Assembly: GCA_001643675.2 (NCBI GenBank)
Contig: LSRY02000092.1
Span: 2,501 to 28,058, forward strand
From: Monocercomonoides exilis
Lineage: Eukaryota; Preaxostyla; Oxymonadida; Polymastigidae
Direction of reading: 5' to 3'
Length of the DNA: 25,558 nucleotides
Below the pieces are notes generated by a model. It saw nothing but the letters and a program-made list of their open reading frames with translations. It was not told where the DNA came from and ran no database searches. The position numbers and the translations under genes are program-made. This document shows, piece by piece, positions 1 through 7,888 of the stretch (within the stretch, counting starts at the first letter, position 1; the number at the start of each line of letters is the position of its first letter).

Positions 1-1467
1 CAACATTAAATATTTCTATTATTCAAGAATTCATTCCAATTTCACAACTGATTTAAATTGGAATATCTTATTTATTATTTGAAAGCCTTCTTTCAATCAA
101 TTCATTTATATTTTTATCGATATTAAAGATCTCGAATAGATTGATTATTAAAATTTATTTTTCAATTATTTTTAAAGTTTTTCCTTTCATTTTATTTAAT
201 TTCTTCCAATATATAATACAAATGAACTGGTAAGTTCTTTTTAAACAAATGAAATGTTTTATTTGTAATTTTTGTCAAAATTTTTAAAAATGAATGAAAA
301 TAATAGAATCAAATATAACAATCATAACAACAATGTTGTCAGGTTCAATTCATCATAAAGCTTCAGTTGCACTATATCTATTCCTCAGAATTATGTTGCA
401 CTGATTATTTCTTGCTCTTCTTTTTTAATGGACAAAGAATTCAAAATATCTGAATTCAAATAAACGTGATAGATATTTTCTATAATAAACAAATCATAAG
501 AAATTAACCCTTTTGTCACAAACTTGAATTTATGAACTGTGCACTCAATTTTGTTTTTTGACTTCTTCCTTTGAAACTGCACATTTTCCTTTCATTCTCT
601 TGTTTTCCTTTATGAATAACTTTTGTTCCCCAATAAGTGATCGTCAATAAGCATTAAATTTCATTTAACGTTTGCTGATATCTATATTCAATAAAAAAGA
701 ATTTTTTTCAAACGAATAAAGTTTACCATACTGTTTTAATCAACAAATAATGCAAACTCTTTGAACAATGTTTCTATTCCTTCAATTAACTTTTCTGAAC
801 GTTGTTTTAAAAACGAATGATTTCTCCTTGATAAAAAAAATACAATTCAATCGTGAATTAATGAAAAAATATTAATCACAATGTGTTCAAGTCATCTCCT
901 TATTTATTAAAATTGCATTCCTATTGATTTCCTTTTATTCTTTAATTTCCAGATGATATTATCCTTCTCAATTATCTCTGTTGATCTTGTTATATTATTT
1001 GGTACAAGATTTTCTGTGAAATAATTGAACTTCAACAACTAAACAAAACATCACTCAAGACAATAAATGCAAACATTTTTGGCTCTTCTTCGTATCAAAG
1101 TTAATCCAACTTTGACGATGTTTCAATAAATGCACGATTAGTCTTGTAATTCTTCAAAGTTTATTTTTATTGCAAAGTAAATACAACTCAAAAGGTTTAG
1201 TCATTTCTTCAAATGATAAATCAATTATATTTTGCATCTATTTAATGTATTTCACATATATTCGACAATTATTTCTTTCAATAACAGTATTTTTACACCG
1301 AACTTTTGTAATAATATGTCTCCTAATTTTACAGAAAATCAACTGTTCACCAAAAAGTTTGATTTCACTCATTTATCTGCAAATAATTATTATATTTTCT
1401 TTTTTATTTTGTTCAAAATAAGTGATTCAGAAACAATTCAGATTGGAATGTGTGATTATGAATACTA
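1..1467. other. AT-rich stretch without a convincing gene
   Basis: The stretch is strongly A/T-biased with stops in all frames. The longest minus-strand frame (391-582, 63 codons, no ATG at its start) has mixed composition but no recognisable motif, and two overlapping plus-strand frames near 1170-1471 are Phe/Ile-rich as expected from random AT-rich DNA. It lies downstream of the minus-strand recombinase gene, so its right end should hold that gene's 3' untranslated region. I see no RNA gene or repeat array. Confidence 0.6.
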
Positions 1468-3600
1468 TTAAATGACTTCAACACATGATTCCTCTTCGTC
1501 TAATTCCCAACCAGTTCCGTCATCTTTTTTCCTCAATCGTTTGTTTCTTTTTTCTTTGCTGTTATCTTCAAACAAATAATCATATATTTCATTTTCGATT
1601 TCCTCATTTTCGTCTTTGCTTGAATTTTCCCTTTTATGATTGAAATGAAACTTAAGTTTTTCCTTTCTGGAAGTTCCTGTGCTCGGCTCTTGAACTTGTT
1701 CAACAGTTCTTCTTCCTTTATCATCAATTTTCACAACTCGTTTGTTTCTCCTTCGATTATTCCTTTCAATAATTGATTCATCTGAAAAATCGCTTTGAGA
1801 ATCATCATCCTCTTCTGCTCTTTTTCTCTTCTTCGCTAACTTATTACAAGTATTTTCATCTTCTTCACAATAAGAATCATTATCTTCATCTTCATCAAGA
1901 ATTTTTCTTTGTTTCTTCTTGCCAATGAACCAACTATCAAATTCCTTCTCAAATGTTAACTGTTTTGCATTCTCCAACACCCCTTTTCGAATCAACACCC
2001 CTTTTCGAATCAACACCCTTATTCGATCTCTCACATGATTTGGAGCTCGGCTTTTGAGTTTTTCAGCTGTAGCATAAATGGATTCACCTTTATTATACAT
2101 TTCAATCACAATATCATCTTCTTCTTTCTTCCAGACTTTGCGTCTCAGATTATTCATTTCATCTCTTTCTCTGTCAATCAAATACTTTTCGAGTTTCTTC
2201 TTTTCCAGTTCCTTCCTTTCTTTCAAACCATCAAAATCTTTAATTTCTTTTATTTTCTGTTTCTTCTTTCTTCGATTTTTCATCATTATTTCTTTTGTCG
2301 TTGATTCTTCTGCCAAATCACAATACAACTTTGCCAAAGTCTCTGCTTCAACCTTTTTGTTCACCAACTGATCTTTCACATATAATCTAACTATCTTATC
2401 TTCAATTCTAGATTTCGAATAAAAGTGATTTGAATCTCTTTCATCGTTAATTTGTTTGTACTTTTTTTCAACCATGTTCTTCAATAATTTCGTCTTCTCA
2501 ACCATCTTTTTAGCAGCATTGCTTTCATACCGATTTCTTTCAACTCTATCAACGTCATCCTTCTCAAAAAACTTCTTCATCCTTCTCTTTACTTCATCGT
2601 TGAATGCCTTTACAGCATTTATTTCCTTTTCGAGCTCGACTTTGAATGATATCCCGTGGAAGACTTCTAAATCAAGAAGAGTTTCGTCAACTTCTCCTGT
2701 ACTCCCTTGTTCATTCGCAGCAACGAGCCTTGAGGATACAATTGTTCGGCGAGCGACCATTTTTATATATCCCATTTGAGCCAAATGCATCGGAGCCCAG
2801 CCGGCAATAAGAGCAGTTTTCTCCAATACTGCTTGTTTAGCTTCTGCACTAGAACCAGCCTTTATCAGTGCACTACATATAAAACCACTTCTAAGAGAGT
2901 GGAAACTAAGGAAATTCCAGTCATAACCTGCGTGACTTGCTCTTTGTCGAAAGCGATTTCCCATGGATGCTGTTGTGATTGGCCATATTCTCTTTTTCGT
3001 GTCAATGGTGTGCTTTTTCGCTTCCCATTCAGATAACTTTATATTGGTTTTTGTTTTCAGATATCGCGAAAGCCAATAAATAGGATCTTGATTGTTTTGA
3101 ACATTTTCTTGACCTTCAATGGTCACTTCATGCGCCCAAGCGAGGATTCCCTTCGCTCGATTAAACCGGAGTGTACATAAAAGGTTCCCCGTTTGCTTGG
3201 ATGTTATGACTTTCACTATATCAGACAGGAAAACATTTGCTAGCGTCACTGCCCGAGCTCCAGTGTGAACGGCGACGAGAAACAACGAGCATTCCATTTC
3301 TTTTGCCCTGCATTTTTCTGGAAAAAGATCGATAATTCGTTGAACATCCCAAAGGAGAGCTGGCTCCTTTTCCTTTCCTTTCTTCAGAACATTTCTGTTG
3401 TGTCGCAAGCAGCAGACTGCTTCACTCATGGCTTGCTTCGTCTTCGCATTTAGCTTCTTTCCTCTCTTTATGATACTGAGACGCTTCAGAGATGGTATGA
3501 TTACATATTTTATTGAATTCAAAGGATAAAAACATTCTTTTCCACAAAACAGGACAAATCCGCGAGCAAGATTCCTTTTGAGGCCAGGGATCACATTCAA
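1468..3600 (-). CDS. Tyrosine recombinase catalytic domain with Myb/SANT-like C-terminal segment (Crypton-like)
   Basis: A 710-codon open frame carries a tyrosine-recombinase (phage-integrase fold) core. Residues numbered in this frame: HTGARAVTL gives box I Arg116; the beta-hairpin lysine is probably Lys150; FHSLRSGF gives His234-x-x-Arg237; GWAP puts Trp268 at the second His/Trp position, as in Cre; MGYIK supplies nucleophile Tyr278. Order and spacing fit the R-K-HxxR-(H/W)-Y pentad. Residues about 320-485 are Lys/Glu-rich and probably coiled coil. Residues about 490-538 (VWKKEEDDIVIEMYNKGES, then a second helix pair) look like a Myb/SANT-like DNA-binding helix bundle. Residues 560-710 are charged, with basic nuclear-localisation-like runs such as AKKRKR. 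The protein should cut and rejoin DNA through a 3'-phosphotyrosine link, as in Crypton-type transposons, which carry no reverse transcriptase; none is seen here. The true N-terminus lies upstream in other frames (to about 4714). The catalytic residues are all intact, so the domain may be active if the upstream frame breaks are artefacts. Confidence 0.85.
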   Translation of the reverse strand: MNVIPGLKRNLARGFVLFCGKECFYPLNSIKYVIIPSLKRLSIIKRGKKLNAKTKQAMSEAVCCLRHNRNVLKKGKEKEPALLWDVQRIIDLFPEKCRAKEMECSLFLVAVHTGARAVTLANVFLSDIVKVITSKQTGNLLCTLRFNRAKGILAWAHEVTIEGQENVQNNQDPIYWLSRYLKTKTNIKLSEWEAKKHTIDTKKRIWPITTASMGNRFRQRASHAGYDWNFLSFHSLRSGFICSALIKAGSSAEAKQAVLEKTALIAGWAPMHLAQMGYIKMVARRTIVSSRLVAANEQGSTGEVDETLLDLEVFHGISFKVELEKEINAVKAFNDEVKRRMKKFFEKDDVDRVERNRYESNAAKKMVEKTKLLKNMVEKKYKQINDERDSNHFYSKSRIEDKIVRLYVKDQLVNKKVEAETLAKLYCDLAEESTTKEIMMKNRRKKKQKIKEIKDFDGLKERKELEKKKLEKYLIDRERDEMNNLRRKVWKKEEDDIVIEMYNKGESIYATAEKLKSRAPNHVRDRIRVLIRKGVLIRKGVLENAKQLTFEKEFDSWFIGKKKQRKILDEDEDNDSYCEEDENTCNKLAKKRKRAEEDDDSQSDFSDESIIERNNRRRNKRVVKIDDKGRRTVEQVQEPSTGTSRKEKLKFHFNHKRENSSKDENEEIENEIYDYLFEDNSKEKRNKRLRKKDDGTGWELDEEESCVEVI
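1980..2015 (-). repeat. 18-bp in-frame tandem duplication in the Myb-like segment
   Basis: The unit CCCCTTTTCGAATCAACA occurs twice in direct succession, with a degenerate third start after it. On the minus strand it duplicates the six residues VLIRKG at the end of the putative recognition helix. The event is in frame and looks recent, since the copies are identical. Confidence 0.9.
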
Positions 3601-4135
3601 CTAGCTTCGAATATGTTTCCAACAATGTATTCACCCATTTGTGCTTCTTTTTTGTGGCGTTTGACCAGATGCTTCCAAGTTTCATATACTGCTGTGCAAC
3701 TTCTTTCTGGACTCTTGCAACTGCGATGTCCATTTTCGTTGTTCTGTGATAATCACTTGCACTATCTTTTTCTTTTTCTTGATCAGAAGTTTTGCCTGAA
3801 GTTGCTGATGAAGAAGATGATGAGGGTGGTGATGGTTTGTTCTCATTATCATTCGATATGTCTGAAATATCATGAAGTTGTTTATTTAGTATTTCTTTTG
3901 TTTCTTTTTCAACTTCTCTCAAATTTTTAATTGCACAAAGAGCATCATTGATATCCTTATCTTTTATTTTGTCATTGATTGTATCATCTATTTCGCTTTC
4001 CTCTTCTTCTTCTTCTTCTATATTTTCATCGGATTCTTCAAAATCTTCTGTTTCTTCTGAGTCTTCGAATTTATCTTCGGATTCTTCTTCATCATCTTCG
4101 CTTTCTTCGTCAAATGAACTGATTTTTCATTTCTT
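3601..4135 (-). CDS. Acidic middle segment of the recombinase protein (frame-shifted)
   Basis: This frame is open from about 4135 down to 3422 with no usable ATG until 3922. It starts with an Asp/Glu/Ser-rich stretch (FDEESEDDEEESED and similar), continues through a Lys/Glu segment and a Pro/Ser linker (PSPPSSSSSS), and ends in KKKHKWVNTLLETYSKLV, which reads naturally into the catalytic frame. The switch to that frame is a +1 step near 3570-3600: the DPWPQKE context is in this frame, while ARGFVLFCGKECF is in the catalytic frame. Upstream, a -1 step at an A5 run near 4137 connects it to the preceding segment. The two steps cancel, so the first and last parts share a frame. Acidic disordered N-terminal regions are compatible with a regulatory tail. 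I read this as part of the same protein, not a separate gene. Confidence 0.6.
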
Positions 4136-4521
4136 GTTTCTTTGTTTGATTCTTTATAGCACAGAGGAAGAAGAGTTCTTTTGATAGAAGGAGTTTGTGT
4201 TGGGTCTGTTAATGTTTGAAGATGATTCAGGTGGATGTGAGAAGGTGATGGAGTGGATTGCAAGGAGAAGTGTTGAGTCCAGATGTTTGTTTGAAAAGCG
4301 TTGACGGGAGTGATTGATGATGATGCGATTGGAGAGAGAAGCTCATTCATCATCCTCATCATTCTTTCGCAAACCTCGTTCCTGCTTACAAGGACATCGT
4401 TTCCGCAAGTCGGGCTAAGAAAGGCAGTCAGTTGTGTTGGAGTTTGCTGTTTATTGATTAAAAATGTTAATGATTCTGTTATAAAATATTTTTCAAATAA
4501 TTTGATTTTTGCAAACTTCAT
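4136..4521 (-). CDS. N-terminal segment of the recombinase protein
   Basis: An ATG at 4521 opens a frame beginning MKFAKIKLFEKYFITES and passing through a Gln/Thr/Pro-containing stretch (INKQQTPTQLTAF), then RNEVCERMMRMMNELLSP and a Ser/Thr/Pro/His-rich linker. Composition is that of a real protein and no simple repeat explains it. Past about 4137 the frame turns into Lys-rich nonsense (KKAKMMKKNPKINSK) where the -1 frame gives the acidic segment, so the productive reading probably changes there at GAAAAATC. No domain is recognised. If the break is real, the gene is a pseudogene; if a single A is missing, the whole locus reads as about 1,020 codons from this ATG. Confidence 0.5.
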
Positions 4522-4714
4522 TAAATATAGAAAAATGTTGCTGTGGTTTTGGAGTTTCTTTTAAATAATCATTCATATTCTGAAAAATATTTTTTGTTTT
4601 AATATTTTGTTTTACTTTTGAATCAAATAAAAAGCAACAATAAATAAGTGCACACATCAATTTTTCCTGCATTTTGTATTGTAATGCTTGTTCCTTCATT
4701 TTCTTCCAAATCAT
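4493..4714 (-). CDS. Short ORF, possible extra N-terminal exon of the recombinase
   Basis: A 73-codon frame with an ATG at 4714 (MIWKKMKEQALQYKMQEKL..., with a Cys pair in ALIYCCFLF) ends just inside the 5' part of the 4521 frame, one base out of phase with it. It may be a separate small protein, an upstream part of the recombinase joined by another single-base shift, or chance. Its composition is less Phe/Ile/Asn-skewed than random AT-rich sequence here, which is the only support. Confidence 0.3.
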   Translation of the reverse strand: MIWKKMKEQALQYKMQEKLMCALIYCCFLFDSKVKQNIKTKNIFQNMNDYLKETPKPQQHFSIFNEVCKNQII

Positions 4715-5386
4715 TATGTGGAAATAAAAACTCTGTCTGCTTATGATCTATTCGAGATTCCGAATCTTTAAAACTTTCTTCCATCCAAGATATTCACAAA
4801 TTTAAATTTTGAATTCAAATTGCAAATAATTATCAATGGGATTGATCAAAATCTTTTATTTTTCAAAAATTTTGAAAATAAACTTTTTAATTCCTGTCAA
4901 AAGTACTTGAAAGTTTTTGTAATAATATAATAGTTATTGCACAACAATCAAACTTTAATAATTCCTCAAATTCGTTGGGAAAAAAAAGGCGAATTTCAAC
5001 ACACTTGAAATGTTGAATTTTTCACAATCTTAAATATCAAAAAAAAAAATATTCCAAGATAAGCAGTTTTTAATCTTTTTGTTACACAACAAAGAAGTTT
5101 GTTTGACAGAAAGAAAGTATTTAAAAAAACAGAATGAATAATCAAACGGATGAAATGAAAACAAAAAATTAATAACAAATTATTTGTTCACCAAAAATGG
5201 GAAGAAATATCCAGTTTTCTAAAGTGAAAATGACAAAAAAGTTAAAATTGTGTATAATATAAAGCCAATTTTGAATTAATATTTCATTATTAGCGAAAAA
5301 AAATCTAATATATATTTTTTGACTCTATATAGTGGGAACGGAAAGATCAAAACTTTTTGATCATTTTTGATCTTATTTTCAGATCA

Positions 5387-5421
5387 ATTAAACGTTTGCG
5401 ACTTTTCAAAAAGAATGACCC
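5387..5421. repeat. Solitary arm of the GGGTGATTC hairpin element
   Basis: The 35 bases match, on the opposite strand, the terminal arm of the neighbouring 5530-5769 element (core ACTTTTCAAAAAGAATGACCC). Together with 5518-5560 it also forms an inverted pair around about 100 bp, whose arms extend outward into ACATATCTT / AAGATAT. It may be a truncated second copy or a nested insertion. Confidence 0.7.
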
Positions 5422-5529
5422 ACATATCTTTCTTGGACCAGTGTTCTATCTTCTTGGGAAAACCTGTGTTGTTGAATTCCTTTTTCCTTTTGACCACAAG
5501 GAATTTGTGGACTTTCTGCTCGAAGATAT

Positions 5530-5769
5530 GGGTGATTCTTTTTGAAAAATCACAAATGTTAAATTTTCAAATACTTCAGAAATTACATATTTTGCTCAAA
5601 ATTCTGTTTCAGCTCACAAATCTCCTCGAGAATGTTGGAAATAGCTTTATCAAGTATAAGATTCCATTTTAGTGAAGTTTGATATTTGTTAACAAATTAT
5701 TTGGCAAAATATGAAATTTTTGATTTATTTGAAAATTAAACATTTGTAACTTTTCAAAAAGAATTACCC
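5530..5769. mobile_element. MITE-like inverted-repeat element, family A, copy 1
   Basis: About 240 bp begins GGGTGATTCTTTTTGAAAAA and ends with the near-perfect reverse complement (ACTTTTCAAAAAGAATTACC, then C). The terminal inverted repeats extend roughly 75 bp with mismatches, through ...CATATTTTGC... on both arms. It contains no open frame of note. ATAT flanks both ends (gatAT|GGG and CCC|ATatt), which could be a short target-site duplication or chance in this AT-rich DNA. The same termini and size recur at 16422-16655, so this is a repeat family and not an isolated palindrome. Confidence 0.8.
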
Positions 5770-6054
5770 ATATTCATTTAAAAAATTTTCATTTTGTAAC
5801 TTCTCATTATTTTTTTTTTTTTTTTTTTTTGTGACAGACAGCTGCAAAAAATGGAAAAAAGCGTAACACAGGTTTATTGAATATATTCAAATTGAAATTC
5901 TATTATAAAAATAGTCAAGATCCAATATCAAAAAATAATATTTTCTCGTGATCAAATACATAATATATATTGAGAGCTTTGAAATTTTAACAATTGACAT
6001 TATCTCTTTATATATTGCAGAATAATAAGCAAAATCGAAACAGTGAGCAGTAGA

Positions 6055-7888
6055 ATGGAATACAAAACAAATGCGAGTAATGATCTCTATTTAAAGGACG
6101 AAAAAGGAAAAACAAAAGCAATGCTATGGATTGCTTGAGAAAAGAACAGATCCTCCATTAGAAATTCGTCATAGTATCACTTTTACCGATGAGGACGGAT
6201 GGACAATGGCCATGTACTGGATTGCATATGTTAAAACAGATCCACCAGAATGGATGAGACACAATATCTCATTTACCAATGAATGTGGAGAAACAATGGC
6301 AATGTTGTGGATAGAGAATGTGAAGAAAGAACCGCCGGAATGGATGAGGCACGGAATAACGCTATATAATAAAAAAGGAAGCACAATGGCTATGCAGTGG
6401 ATTGTGAATGTCAAAGCAGAGCCACCAGAGTGGATGAGACACGACATCATGATTCGCGATAAAAAAGGAAACACAATGGCCATGTACTGGATTGCATATG
6501 TTAAAACAGATCCACCAGAATGGATGAGACACGAAAATACATTCGCAGACAAAGGAGGACGAACAATGGCTATGATATGGATTGAATATGTGAAGACAGA
6601 ACCACCGAAATGGATGAGACATGGAAGTTCATTTCCTGATAAAGACGGCAAAACAATGGCCATGCTGTGGATTGAACTCGTGAAGACAAATCCACCAGAA
6701 TGGATGAGACACGACGTAGCACTCAAAGATAATGACGGGTGCACAATGGCAATGCTGTGGATTGAGAATGTTAAAGCAGACCTTCCTGAATGGATGAGGC
6801 ATGATATTACTCTTGGAAATAAGAAAGGAAAAACGATGGCAATGATATGGGTTGCAAATGCTAAGACAGACCCACCAGAGTGGATGAGACATAACAACGA
6901 AGTTGCAGACAAGAAAGGACGAACAATGGCCATGCATTGGATAAAGGAAATCAAGACTGAACCTCCAGAATCCATGAGACACGTAATCACTCTTGCAGAT
7001 AAGGAAGGACAGACAATGGCAATAATATGGATAATATATATCAAAATTGAGCCACCGGAGTGGATGAGACATGGAATTACACTTGCTGATAACAACGGAA
7101 GAACAATGGCCATGTTCTGGATTGAAAATGTAAAAACTGAACCTCCTGAATGGATGAGACATTGCATCACTGTTCGCGATAAGTGTGGAGACACAATGGC
7201 CATGTATTGGATTGCAGATGTCAAAGCAGAGCCTCCAGAGTGGATGAGACATGGAATAACGCTTGCTGATAACGACGGAAGAACAATGGCTATAATATGG
7301 ATTGTTTGCGTTAGAACAGAACCACCAGAATGGATGAGGCATAGCAATGAACTTTCCTGTTCGTATGGCCGGACAATGGCCATGCAATGGATTATATTTG
7401 TGATGACAGAACCGCCAGAGTGGATGAGACACGATATCGCACTTCGCAACAATAATGGCTTAACAATAGCTATGACATGGATTGCTTATGTAAAAACTGA
7501 ACCTCCTGAATGGATGAGACACGGAATTACTATTTGCAATAAATATGGATGGACAATGGCTATGATATGGATTGCAAATGTCAAAACTGAACCTCCTGAA
7601 TGGATGATACATGGAATTACACTTGCTGATAACAAGGGAAGAACAATGGCTATGACATGGATCACAAACATCAAAACAGAGCCACCAGAATGGATGAGAC
7701 ATGAGATAACGCTTCGAACTGAGAAAGGAAATACAATGGCCATGTTCTGGATTGCAAATGTGAAGACTGAACCTCCTGAATGGATGAGACATGGAATCAC
7801 TGTTCGCGATAAGGATGGAGACACAATGGTTGATTATTGGAAAAACAATTTAATAATTGACCCACCAGAATGGATGAAGACAGATTAA
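6055..7888 (+). CDS. Protein of nineteen 30-residue ankyrin-like repeats
   Basis: The frame open to 7888 (585 codons from 6131) is almost wholly a tandem array of 30-residue units, consensus PPEWMRHxITLxDxxGxTMA followed by MxWIxxVKTE. The DxxGxTMAM stretch resembles the ankyrin hairpin/helix motif DxxGxTPLH, but units are three residues shorter than the usual 33 and carry two conserved tryptophans. Nineteen units run 6149-7858; a C-terminal cap (DPPEWMKTD) precedes the TAA. The reading probably begins earlier: ATG 6055 gives MEYKTNASNDLYLKDEKGKT and half a repeat ending WIA, then TGA at 6136. Removing one T of GCTTG gives WIA-EKR-TDPP, exactly the repeat register, so one base is extra or a +1 shift occurs at GCT-TGA. 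The in-phase frame is open back to a possible splice acceptor at 6020, so a 5' exon may exist. No signal peptide or membrane helix is seen. A protein-binding solenoid is the likely role; the partner is unknown. Confidence 0.85.
6149..7858 (+). repeat. 90-bp tandem coding repeat, 19 units
   Basis: Units keep exact 90-bp spacing with no indel over 1,710 bp. The best-conserved parts are ACAATGGC (in TMAM) and GAATGGATGAGAC (in EWMRH). Units differ at many synonymous sites, so most are old. Some blocks are nearly identical at multi-unit spacing: about 60 bp spanning units 1/2 recurs at units 4/5, and units 11, 13 and 17 share a GCTGATAAC-centred variant. This suggests local conversion or block duplication. 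Confidence 0.95.

Larger units (their letters stand above)
4715..6018. other. AT-rich spacer
   Basis: No convincing gene. It holds the inverted-repeat element at 5530-5769, a lone element arm at 5387-5421 and a run of 20 T at 5811-5830. Short frames here (for example 5357-5545 plus and 4996-5178 minus) are weak; the first overlaps the element arms. A pyrimidine-containing ...TATATTGCAG at 6011-6020 could be the acceptor of an intron lying upstream of the repeat-protein gene, but no upstream exon was identified. Confidence 0.6.

Noticed and set aside
1468-4714. DIRS/Ngaro or Polinton (Maverick) element
   Set aside because: No reverse transcriptase, RNase H, DNA polymerase, capsid or DDE-type integrase is present; only the tyrosine recombinase is.
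6169-7452. Long minus-strand frame (427 codons) and others antisense to the repeat gene
   Set aside because: It is periodic only because the plus-strand 90-bp repeat is. The plus reading has the ankyrin-like motif and a proper cap and stop; the antisense is a shadow.
1468-7888. Alternative genetic code with TAA/TAG as Gln, as reported for some oxymonads
   Set aside because: Frames of 710 and 585 codons use CAA/CAG and contain no internal TAA/TAG, and gene ends fit ordinary stops. Stops in the GC-rich island include TGA as well.
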